A stretch of DNA of 64,000 bases from Telopea speciosissima. Lineage: Eukaryota > Streptophyta > Magnoliopsida > Proteales > Proteaceae. Below the pieces are notes generated by a model. It did no database searches and was not told where the DNA came from. It saw only the letters and a list, made by a program, of their open reading frames with translations. The position numbers were made by a program, and so were the translations under genes. Below are positions 45,981-56,082 of the stretch, piece by piece; the first letter of the stretch is position 1, and each line of letters opens with the position of its first letter. The stretch lies in the NCBI RefSeq assembly GCF_018873765.1, contig NC_057921.1, forward strand, positions 19,032,604 through 19,096,603, in the 5' to 3' direction.

Positions 45981-46613
45981 ATGGCTATCGTTAATTCCAA
46001 CCTGTTAACACTCAATAGCGAATGCAAACTTAATGGTACAAACTATGTCGATTGGTACCGGAGCATTGTGTTGCTCCTGACTGCTGAAGGAGTGTACACA
46101 GTTCTAGATGAACAAGTTCCTCCTCAACCCGACCCGAACGATTTTGAGGCAAATGAAGAGATGCAAGAGTTCCTCATGAGGGATTCCAAGGCATCACTCT
46201 ATATCCTAGGATCGTTGGAAAAGTCAGTTGTAGACTCAGTCAATGATATACGCACTGCTGGGGGTAAAATGGATAAGCTTGCTGAATTATTCAACAGGCA
46301 GTTGACACACTCACATTCTGATGCGGTGAGTCAAATCTATAACTCCAAGATGTCCCAGGGGACTCCAGTGATGGATCATGTAATGAAAATGATCAATCTG
46401 TTTGAAAAATTGGAATCCATGGGGACTGATTTCAGCCTGCGATACAAGACTGATGTGATCTTAGCATCACTCACTTCTGCTTATGCACCTTTTAGGATGT
46501 CCTACAAGATGTCCGAGAAGGAGATGGAGCTCACCGAGCTTGTTAATGCATTGGTAGAGACTGAAGCGTCCTTGAAAAAAGACAAGGCTGAGGTCAATGT
46601 AACTGAGGCATAG
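45981..46613 (+). pseudogene. Copia gag of the plus-strand element
   Basis: The frame from ATG at 45981 encodes about 210 aa of Gag (LNGTNYVDWYRSIVLLL, 'FNRQLTHSHSDAVSQIYNSK') up to a TAG at 46611. After the stop the frame continues with a Lys-rich stretch and a zinc knuckle reading C-F-Y-C-K-K-E-R-H-W-K-R-N-Y at about 46711-46755, in which the last Cys is replaced by Tyr. The first 210 residues are intact, so a truncated Gag without nucleocapsid could still be made. Confidence 0.85.
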
Positions 46614-49600
46614 CCTTCTTCAAATGGGAAGAAGAAGAAAAAGGGAAGTAAGGGCAAGATCCTGAAAGCCAAGGGTGGGAAGCCTAGCAATAAATGCAAA
46701 GGCAAGTGTTTCTATTGTAAGAAGGAGCGTCACTGGAAAAGAAACTATCGTGCTTACCTGTCAACTTTGAAAGACAAGAAGCCGGATGAAACAGAGGCTG
46801 CTAAAGAAGGTACATGTGATGTTCACGTTCTTTATGAGTCTAATTTGTCTTTTGAATCGACCAATTCTTAGTTGGTGGATAGTGGATCCACTGTTCACAT
46901 TTGCAATGATTTGCAGGGGTTCAAGGAGACAAGGAACCTGGAAAGAAATGAAGTGCGTCTTCGGATGGGCACTGGAGCTGAGACCATGGCGTTGGCTGTG
47001 GGAACTTTTATTTTAAATTTTAGTTATGCTAGTTTAGTTTTAAAGGATTGCTATTATGTACCCTCTTTCAAGAGGAAGATAATTTCAATTTCAAAACTTG
47101 TTTTGGATGGATATAGTTTTTTCTTTAATTCTAAATTGATTATTCATTTTAATAATTCCTTTGTGGCATCCGAATATATGCAAAGTGGTTTGTATTTTCT
47201 AGATTGCCCTATTAGAACGAATATTGTTTCAAATATTGATTTGAAACGGAAAGCAGCTCCAGTGAACTCAACATATCTGTGGCATCTAAGATTGGGTCAC
47301 ATTAATGTGGACCGAATCAGTAGATTGGTGAGGGATGGGCCCTTAGAGAGTCTGAGGGTGGAACCATTCTCCACCTGTGAGTCATGCCTTTAGGACAAAA
47401 TGACCAAAAAACCCTTTAGCAATAAAGGTGCTAGAGCCACAGATCTGTTGGAGTTGATACACACTGACTTGTGTGGATCCATAAACATACAAGCAAGATA
47501 TGGGTATGAGTACTTTATCACGTTCACCGATGATTACTCTAGATATACATATACTTGATGCGTAGAAAATCGGAAGCCTTTGATAAATTCAAAGAATTCC
47601 AAGCCGAGGTCGAAAGACAGCTCGATAAACGTGTCAAGTCCTTACGATCAGATCGTGGAGGGGAGTATCTATCGAATGAGTTTAAAGAACATCTCATATC
47701 CCAAGAGATAGTTAGTCAACTAACCAATCCAGACACAGCACAACAAAATGGTGTATCCGAACGACACAATCGGAACCTATTGGATATGGTCAGGACGATG
47801 CTCACTTATAGTGAGCTGCCTCTTTCTTTCTGGGGGTACGCTTTAGAGACGGCGATATATATCTTGAATAGGGTTCCATCTAAGTCTGTAGCCAAGACAC
47901 CCTTTGAGTTGTGGAAAGGGTGAAAGCCCAGTATTCAACACCTTAGGGTATGGGGCTGCATAGCACATGTGCGAAAGCAACAGACAGACAAGTTGGAATC
48001 CAGGACTTCGAGATGCTATTTCTTAGGCTACCCCAAAGGCACGATAGGCTATTATTTCTATGACCCAATTGATCAAAAGGTCATTGTAAGTAAACATGTC
48101 ACATTTTTTGAGGAAGAAATGATGACCCAGAGGTCCGAACCAGTAGTCATAAAAGAGCTATCAGATGGCTCAGAAATGTCACTTCCAAAAGTGAGACCAA
48201 CTGACATACCCGCTGAAATACCAACACTTGAGGAACCTCGACACAGTGGGAGGACTATTAGACCACCCACCAGGCTAACTCTTCTAACCGAAGAGAAAAC
48301 TGTGGAAGAGTTTCACATGGTATCGGTTGAATCGGATGATGATCCGATGACATACTTTGAGGCTCTAAAGGATGTTGATGCCACTAGGTGGTTGGAGGCA
48401 ATGCGCTCTGAAATCGATTCAATGCATTCCAACAAGGTCTGGACTCTAGTCGATCCACCACTTGGCGTCAAGCCAATTGGATGCAAATGGATCTTTAAGA
48501 GGAAGAAGGACGTAGATGGAAAGGTCAAAAGATTCAAAGCGAGACTGGTGGCAAAGGGCTATACCCAGAAAGAGGGTATAGACTATGAGGAAACCTTTTC
48601 ACCAGTAGCGATGATGAAATCCATCAGGATTTTATTGGCTATCGCAGCACACTTTGATTATGAGATTTGGCAGATGGATGTGCAGACTGCATTTCTAAAT
48701 GGGTTCCTTCAAGAGGAAATCTACATGGAACAGCCAGAGGGGTTCTCTTCCTTGGAGGAAGAAAGAAAGGTGTTCAAATTGCAAAGGTCCATTTATGGGC
48801 TGAAGCAGGCTTCCAGGAGCTGGAACATCAGGTTTGATCAATCAATCAAATCGTTTGGTTTTGATCAAAACATGGATGAACCATGCGTTTACAAGAAGAT
48901 CAGTGGGAGGGTAGTATGTTTTCTTATTTTATACGTAGATGACATATTGCTGATTGGTAACGATGTAGGTTTTCTTTCATCAATAAAACGGTGGTTATCC
49001 ACAACGTTTTTGATGAAAGACCTTGATGACGCTAGCTATATCCTTGGGATCAAACTCGTAAGAGATCGCCAGAAAAGGATGCTAGGCTTGTCACAGGCTA
49101 CCTATATAGACAAAGTCCTAGCCAGATTTAGTATGGAGAACTCCAAGAGGGGAAGTGTTCCCTTCAGACATGGAGTCAGTCTTTCCAGATCTCAATGTCC
49201 TCAGTCTCAGACAGACATTGAAGAGATGAAGAGGATTCCCTATGCCTCAGCAGTAGGGAGTCTTATGTACGCTATGTTGTGGATGAGGCCGAGCATTTGC
49301 TATACAATAGGTATGATAAGTCGTTATCAATCTAACCCTGGACGCGAGCATTGGAGTGCTGTCAAGAATATCTTCAAGTACCTGAGAAGGACTAAGGAAT
49401 ATTTCTTGGTTTTTGGATCTGATCAGTTGTCAGTATTGGGATACATAGATTCGGATTTCTAAACTGAAAAGGATGACAGAAAATCCACGTTAGGGATGGT
49501 ATATCTAATGGGTGGAGGTGCCATTGTATGGCGGAGTGTGAAACAAAAGTCTACAGCCGATTCTACTACCGAAGCAGAATACCTTGCAGCTTGTGATGCA

Positions 49601-49921
49601 GCAAAAGAAGGTGTTTGGCTGAGGAAATTCCTATCAGATTTGGAGGTAGTCCCTAATCTTGTCAAGGGCCCTATTCCCCTGTTGTGTGACAACAGATGGG
49701 CCATTGTACAAGCTAAGGAGCCTAGGGCTCATCAGAGGAACAAGCACGTGCAGCGGAAGTATCACCTCATCAGAGAGAATATCCAGCAGGGTGACGTGAG
49801 TATCTCCAAAGTGGACACAACTGAAAATGTGTTAGATGCCATGACAAAGGGTTTGTCACCAAGTGTGTTTGAGAAACACATGGAGGGCATGGGTTTAAAA
49901 TGTATGGGGAATTGGCTTTGA
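46614..49921 (+). pseudogene. Copia pol of the plus-strand element
   Basis: Protease ('LVDSGSTVHI', catalytic DSG) follows a TAG at 46869. Integrase has 'LWHLRLGHINVDRI', [24 protein letters not shown] and '[16 protein letters not shown]'. RT is in the long frame 47969-49462, with GCKWIFKRKKDVDGK, 'YGLKQASRSW' and catalytic YVDDILL. RNase H has DSTTEAEYLAACDAAKE and the end block NKHVQRKYHLIRE. Stops interrupt at 46869 (TAG), 47391 (TAG), 47921 (TGA) and 49460 (TAA), with a frame change near 47545. The catalytic motifs themselves are conserved, so decay is recent. Confidence 0.9.
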
Positions 49922-49925
49922 TGTA

Positions 49926-49937
49926 CAAGTGGGAGAT
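49926..49937 (+). other. Polypurine tract of plus-strand copia element
   Basis: CAAGTGGGAGAT directly precedes the 3' LTR TGTTGG and follows the stop codon of the RNase H frame by a few bases. Confidence 0.75.
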
Positions 49938-51651
49938 TGTTGGACAAGTATGTGTCTATCAAACCCGGTTCGGTCCGGTTCAACCCGATTCACCTTTGTA
50001 TTGAACATTTATACATTTTAGTTTAATATTGTCACATGCGATATGAACTTTTTGAGCATTATGTGTCCGTAAGTTATACTTAAAATGGTAGTCGCGACTA
50101 GGGTTTAGGCTGGGCACCCTTATCATATGGTCGTCGCATTGGGTATGCCTAGACATGTGATGTCAGGGTACGAATGCGAGTGCTCACATGTTTAATGTGT
50201 GCATTGGTGAAGAATCTACTTTGTCGATTCCCTCATGTATTACTGCCAGATGTAGGAAGGGATAGACATGTGTCACCGATACCCTGTACCTGAGGGAACC
50301 CTGTCACTACAAAGTGTGATTGCATTCTTTAGTTAATCAATGACTGGGACTCAAGCGAGTCAAAGCTGGTGTTCTGGGAATGCGTGAATACTTTTGTGAG
50401 TGAAGAAGTTATCCAACACGGTTACCATTGCCCGATTGGGGAACACCAAGATAGAGACTGTCTGTGCATGGTCGGATCAGAATCTGGATCCAGTACCGTT
50501 TTGGAAATGGTTTTACAAAATTTATTTTACATAAAATGATACATTATTTATAGTTATTTCAAATAAAGTGTTTTATCGAGTTTTGCGGGACCCGATCAGA
50601 TGCACAGACGCTCTTATATGGACATGTACTATGGATTGGGGTTTGGCAGTACATGTGTACATGCCCTAGATTCCATAATGATGGTGTTGATTAGTGGGGG
50701 GGTTGTATATGATAAATTGTTATCTTATAGGGAGTTATTTGGAATTTGCTAATTTAATTGGCTCTTTATTTAATTAATGGATTTGGTGCTAATTGTAATT
50801 ATTCATTAATAATTAAATAAAAAATCTAATTAATACTTTCCCTATTAGATTCTGCTTCTTCACCTGTGTAGCACTTTGAGTTTAAACAGAACTGCCAGAC
50901 TGAGAGAGAGAGAGTCAAACTCTCACTAGGGCTCTATTAAATCTATCTAGGATTTAATTAAACCCTATTATTATAAATAGGGGACCATAAAACGCAGAAG
51001 AGGGAAGCTCTCCACGTTTTTGGAGCAGACACTCTCTCTCCTACGTTTTTGGTTTCTCTCTCTCCCTCTTGTGATCTCTCTTCTTCTTCTTGCTTCTCTC
51101 ACCTGTGTTTGAGAGTTAGGGTTTGCGAAACCCTAGATCTGTGCTGAGGAGTTGGAGGGCATCTGGGATTGGTGTGTAGAACCTTGGTAGCACCATTGGA
51201 GGTTCAGATCTGTTTGCTTGGAGCGCTCACTGGAGGAAGAACCACTGTCTATTGGAGGAGCAACACTTGAGGCTCACCAGGTTAGCAGTTCTTTATTAAT
51301 TCCTTCAGTTTATTGATTATTAATATTCATGGGATGCGAAAGAAACTCGAATCGATTTAATTCCGTTGCGCATTCGAGCATGGGATGGATCCCTCTTGCC
51401 ATGTGATGGACTAGAGATGAGCTTCTCCGTCCCCATTGTGATAATTAATCTTATGGGACGCAATAGGGAAGGAGAAACCCTAATAGGGATGCACCAGGGT
51501 TCCCATGGGCGACCATGGAAAACCCTAAAATTTAATGAGGCACCCATGGGATACCATGGGATAACCCAGGGCGTGCAAAACCCTAATTTTGCTGTATATT
51601 GGTTTCCCTAGGGAACCATGGTTTGTTCCCTGGACCATTGTCTGACCAACA
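49938..51651 (+). repeat. 3' LTR of plus-strand copia element
   Basis: 1.71-kb partner of 42417-44116, ending CCAACA. TATA box copy at 50972-50980. Confidence 0.95.
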
Positions 51652-51656
51652 TCTTT
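51652..51656. repeat. 5-bp copia target-site duplication, right
   Basis: TCTTT, identical to 42412-42416. Confidence 0.85.
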
Positions 51657-51864
51657 GACTTGTGGATAACCCAGTCTAGGATCACAGTAAATCAAGGTGG
51701 CTTTCCCCTGATCTGTGAACTAGTTCAATCTCCTCTGCCATATGTCGCCTACTCATTAGTGGATGATTTTATACTTATCAGGTGACAATTTAGTGGCGGT
51801 AAAAATTTACCGCATCTAAAAAAGTACCATTGAAGTGCCTTTTTCGAGCGTATTTCTTGTAGTC
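51657..51864 (-). other. Distal end of the MULE locus or CACTA-like terminus
   Basis: Continuation of the transposon DNA split by the copia element. Read on the minus strand it begins ACTACAAGAAATACGCTCG, which resembles a CACTA-type end. A near-perfect palindrome GCGGTAAAAATTTACCGC lies at 51796-51813. The minus strand nearest the copia element has a short open stretch (MAEEIELVHRSGESHLDLL) before a stop. The matching opposite terminus was not found. Confidence 0.4.
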
Positions 51865-52130
51865 AAAAATAGCAACAAAGACCTTAATTCACTAAATGAA
51901 TCGTACCCCAACTACTTTGATTCAGCCATATGAACCCTATATATATACGGATCCTCTCCTACCATACTCTATTTTGTTTACGTGCAATTATCTAGTATTG
52001 CTAAATTCAATTTAACTTAGCAAATATCAAAATTCAGACTTGCATTGAAATGCCATACTGGCCTAGCCTCAGCATGACATGCATCAATAAACTTCTACAT
52101 AGACTAGACAGATATTTATCCTCTCAAATT
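51865..52130. other. No gene recognised
   Basis: AT-rich sequence between the end of the MULE locus and a MITE. Nothing recognisable. Confidence 0.45.
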
Positions 52131-52292
52131 CCCTATCTGGTATAATTTGTACGGTTTCTCTCATAGGGGTGGTAATGACCACCTTATCCCCTACTCGAAC
52201 ACACTGCCATGGTGGGGTCCATCCCCATTTTATTAGAGGCACTAGGGAACTGTACCAGACAAGAAACCTCAAAGGATAATTTTCCGAGTACA
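52131..52292. mobile_element. Foldback MITE, family A, copy 3 (diverged)
   Basis: Shares the core 'GACCACCTTATCCCCTACTCGAAC' region and the right end GGATAATTTTCC with the copy at 31132-31307. The left arm is decayed. Confidence 0.6.
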
Positions 52293-52561
52293 TGAATCTA
52301 GCTCGAATCCCATTGCAAGACCATGCATGATTAAGTATTAAAATTTCGTTATTAACAAATAGGTACTGGTATGCCAAACCCCAAACCAATTTTTATCTAT
52401 TTGTTACCTTTTTTGACATGTTCTAATAATTGACAACATTAGGATGTGAACCAAGATAGATAGTTTCCATATATAAGACATGATGATGAAGATGATGATG
52501 ATGATACAACTATTAGAGTAAATTTTTAAACTTTGAAAGCCATTACAGTTCACGATTTGTG

Positions 52562-52703
52562 TTTGAAGGAGATCTTTTATTATATAATTCATGGGTTTCT
52601 TACTCAAATTAATTGATATCCAAACCCAACCCCTCTCACCCTTCTGGTTTGTTTTTAAATCATGGGTTTGAAGGAGATCTTTTATTATATAATTCATGGG
52701 TTT
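52562..52703. repeat. 37-bp direct repeat, 105 bp apart
   Basis: 52562-52598 and 52667-52703 are identical, beginning TTTGAAGGAGATCTTTTATT. The spacer suggests a local duplication with a 68-bp unique spacer. Confidence 0.85.
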
Positions 52704-53457
52704 GCCTTCTATTATTGAGAGTTTCTTAAAGTAAAGTGGTCTTCAACTGCTCTTAACTGCACAGGTCAGCTCTACCAAACAACTACTTATCATCATATTT
52801 TATGAAACCAGCATCCCTTTTCAGATTCATTAAATAATAAAGAAATAGGCAATAAGCAATGGAAATGCATGGTTTGCAACTATGCACGTATGCAATTATA
52901 CATATGGAATGGATAGATATATAAAGTAAATGTTAACTGGTGCTCTGTGTGTGGGCGTGTACCTGTGCTCAGATGAAATCTGACGTGAAAAGACATCACA
53001 CCCCCTGAAAAGATAGAAAAATCTAGATGAATAATGGGTTTTTTTGTGCTGAAATGTATTTGGATACTGGTACACGTCCACACACAGCACCGATTAGCAT
53101 TTCTTTTCCCAAAAAATAATAATAATAAAGAAATATGGTGGAAGATAAATAATTGTTAAGCAGCCAAAGTAGAAGGATAAACTCCAGATGATATTGACAG
53201 TGGAAAAGATATGATATTGGAAGTTGTCAACCAAAATCCTTGGAGTTGTCATCGTGTCATTGCCTATGCCTTATAAATTAGAATGAATATGTTCACTCTT
53301 TGTAAAACACCCTTTGGCTTCTCATGTTATTACCTAAACAAACCCACCATCCCATGCCTTAGATTTCCTTAATAAGCGAAGTATCCTCAATAAATTCTGA
53401 AATTCAAAATCCATTCTTTATCCAAGTTCTCATCAATTTCATATTTGCTTGGGGAAA
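52704..53457. other. No gene recognised
   Basis: AT-rich sequence with (AAT)n near 53118-53130. No supportable feature. Confidence 0.45.
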
Positions 53458-53602
53458 ATGTTCTCTGTACTGCACCGAGACATATGGGGTTGGGTAAAAT
53501 GACTGGCCTACCCCCTGGATGATCAAAATAACACGTTCGTCCTGCTCCATGTGTCTGGGTGGAGTCTATGCCCCCATTTGCTCCCCGGTAGAAAACATTG
53601 CC
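53458..53602. mobile_element. Foldback MITE, family B, copy 2 (diverged)
   Basis: Left ATGTTCTCTGTACTGC and right CCGGTAGAAAACAT, with the inner pair GAGACATATGGG and CCATGTGTCTGGG. It matches the layout of 27788-27913. Confidence 0.6.
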
Positions 53603-55483
53603 CTTTTTTTAAAATAATTATTATTTAAGTTCTTAGATTAATTTTATAAAACAAACATCAAGAAACACGAATAAACAAAATAAAACAAACAAAGATGACA
53701 GAAATTTAACGTGATTCACACGCCAATATGATGTGTTACGTCCACGGGTGAAGCTGAAGATGATTCACTATGTAAATTAAAGAAGATTACAGTGGAGATC
53801 TCTCAAGAACACCAAAACGGCTGCAAGGACTCTCCCCAAAAAACCCTAGCTCAAAAATCTACAAATCTCACTTGTTTTCACTTGCTTTTACAATAAGACA
53901 CAAAAAACATATGAATCCTCCTTTCAAGTCAAGTCAATCCTTTCGGCCCCAACCCTTCAGTACCATCATAAACCTCCAGAAAAGAAAAAAAATCTCATTT
54001 GGGTTGCCACCAAAATTATCGGAGGGGGTCAGTTTTTTTAATGGGTACAAGAATTAAAGACACACATAACAAGTTCCATTCTTGTACTTAATATTTCTGT
54101 ATAATTGAGAATTTTACGGTACATAAGCAAAACCATTCAATCGGGGTTCTGTATAATTGAGAATTTTACGCCTCCAAATGGGTTTCTTTCTTTCTTTCGT
54201 CTTCTTATGACCCTTTGCAGACTCTGCAGTGACAGGAGCTTCGTGCACTAGGTACGCTCTTTTTCTTTTTCTTTCTTCTTTCCTAATCTTGCAATGAAGT
54301 GCTTTGAATTCTATGAAATAACATTTATGAAAAAGGGAAAAGGAAAAGACTTTTTGATGTCTAAAGATCATTTTGGTCAAGATTATTATGATTACAATAT
54401 CTTTAAAAATTAGGGGTTTCTGAGGGTATGGAAGTCATATCTTGCTTAGTTCCGACCAGCAATAGTCAGCTCTAGGTTTAATATACCATGTTACATATAG
54501 TGACATCACTAAATTTAATAGTCAGTGGAGGAGATAAAAAGAGGGTAGGATTTGCAAGGCTTTTCTTCCTACCTTACCTCATTGTTTACCTCTGCAAGTC
54601 TCTTAATGACAAACCATAGTAAAACCAAAAAAAAAACATAGAATTCTCTAATACAATTTTCAATGTTGCTTTATGGGTTTCTTCCCAGACTAGGTTTGCC
54701 TAAAATGCGAACTTAGACTGGTAGAAGAATTTCTTCTTCCCTTTTCCTGTTGAAGATCGAAAATTTACCTAAAACCGTCTTTCTCAGTTTAATAATAAGA
54801 GAGAGAATTATTTGAAGGATTAATGCTAACCACCTGCATAAATTAATTAAATTACATTTGACAGTCAATTTATGTGCCATATATACATGAACTTTAGAAT
54901 GAGATCTTGTCTGATCATCATCAAATTAAAGCCATTTCTTAGTAAATCTCTTAGTGGTAGTTAAGCTACTAACCATGGTGTCTTTATCCAGGAAACGTGT
55001 TAGTTTCATAATCTTTATTACAGGACTTTTCTCCTGTCTTTAAGAGTTTATTCAATACTCCTTGAGTCTCAACCTCCAATCATCTTCTACGTCATGAACC
55101 TTAACAGCAAATGATATTTCTTGACAAACAATTCACCAGAATTTATACCAACTTCTTCTTTTTGTGATTATTAAGTCTTTGGGTTATAATATTTTGTCTT
55201 TCGTTGTGTTCATGATTTTTATGAATTCTTCTTTTCATATGGAAGATGATTAATTACAGTTCCATTGGATTAAATTTGTTATAATTTATATGTATATGTA
55301 GCCTTCAGTGTATAGATTGATAGGTATGTAGATCCCACTTCACTCTATTACTTATGTCATGATATGTAATTTAATTAGGAGTATTAGTCTCTAAATTAAT
55401 TAGTTTTTGGTGGTATCATAGTGTAGAAAACAAAACCTATAATGATGCATAAAAGAATGGAAATCGCAAATAAACAATCATAC
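53603..55483. other. No gene recognised; LTR-like fragment and short repeat
   Basis: 53690-53755 (TTTAACGTGATTCACACGCC...ACGTCCACGGGTG) resembles a conserved LTR segment common in plant copia elements. TTCTGTATAATTGAGAATTT plus TACG occurs twice, at 54095-54118 and 54147-54170. The rest is AT-rich non-coding. Confidence 0.45.
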
Positions 55484-56082
55484 AGTGTTCAATGATTTTT
55501 GTGGTTTAGTAAGATCGCTTGTGTTCAAGTGAGATGAGATATATTGCACTATTAATGGAGAATAGGGTCGCAGACTTACAGTTGCTCAGCCTCACACCTC
55601 TCACAGATTGTTTTACAAAGAAAGGACCTTCTCTACACATTTATTGCGAAACCCTATATAGGAATTTTAATTATAGAAAAAGAACCACCCGGTGTTCAAG
55701 GATTTACGTGGTCTAGCAAGATCGCTTGCGTCCAAGTGAGATGAGATATATTTCACTATCAATGGAGAATAGGGTTACAGTTGCTCGGCCTCACACCTCT
55801 CTCAGATTGTATTACAAAGAACGGACCTTCGCTACACATTTATAGCAAAAACCTATACAGGAATTTTAATTACAGAAAAAGAACCCCCCTTGTGTTCAAG
55901 GATTTACATGGTTTAACAAGGTTGCTTGCGTCCAAGTGAGATGAGATATATTTCACTATCAATGGAGAATAGGGTTACAGTTTCTCAGCCTCACACCTCT
56001 CTCAGATTGTATTACAAAGAAATGACCTTCGCTACACATTTATAGCGAAACCCTTTAAGAATTTTACAGAAAAAGAACCCAC
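55484..56082. repeat. Three tandem units of about 200 bp
   Basis: Units start at about 55484, 55691 and 55891 with GTGTTCAAGGATTTACGTGG-like sequence. They contain GTGAGATGAGATATATT, CTCAGCCTCACACCTCTC and CTACACATTTATAGCGAAA blocks, and end AGAAAAAGAACCC. Units 2 and 3 are closest to each other. The 'ACGTGGTCTAGCAAGATCGC' motif recalls LTR-derived sequence. Confidence 0.85.

Larger units (their letters stand above)
42417..51651 (+). mobile_element. Full-length but defective Ty1/copia element
   Basis: 9235 bp with two LTRs of about 1.7 kb, a perfect TCTTT duplication, a tRNA-iMet primer site and a polypurine tract. Domains run Gag, protease, integrase, RT, RNase H from 45981 to 49921. A 1.86-kb leader precedes gag and contains a GC-rich insert. 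In-frame stops at several places block a complete polyprotein. It is inserted in the N-terminal part of the MULE transposase locus. Confidence 0.93.
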
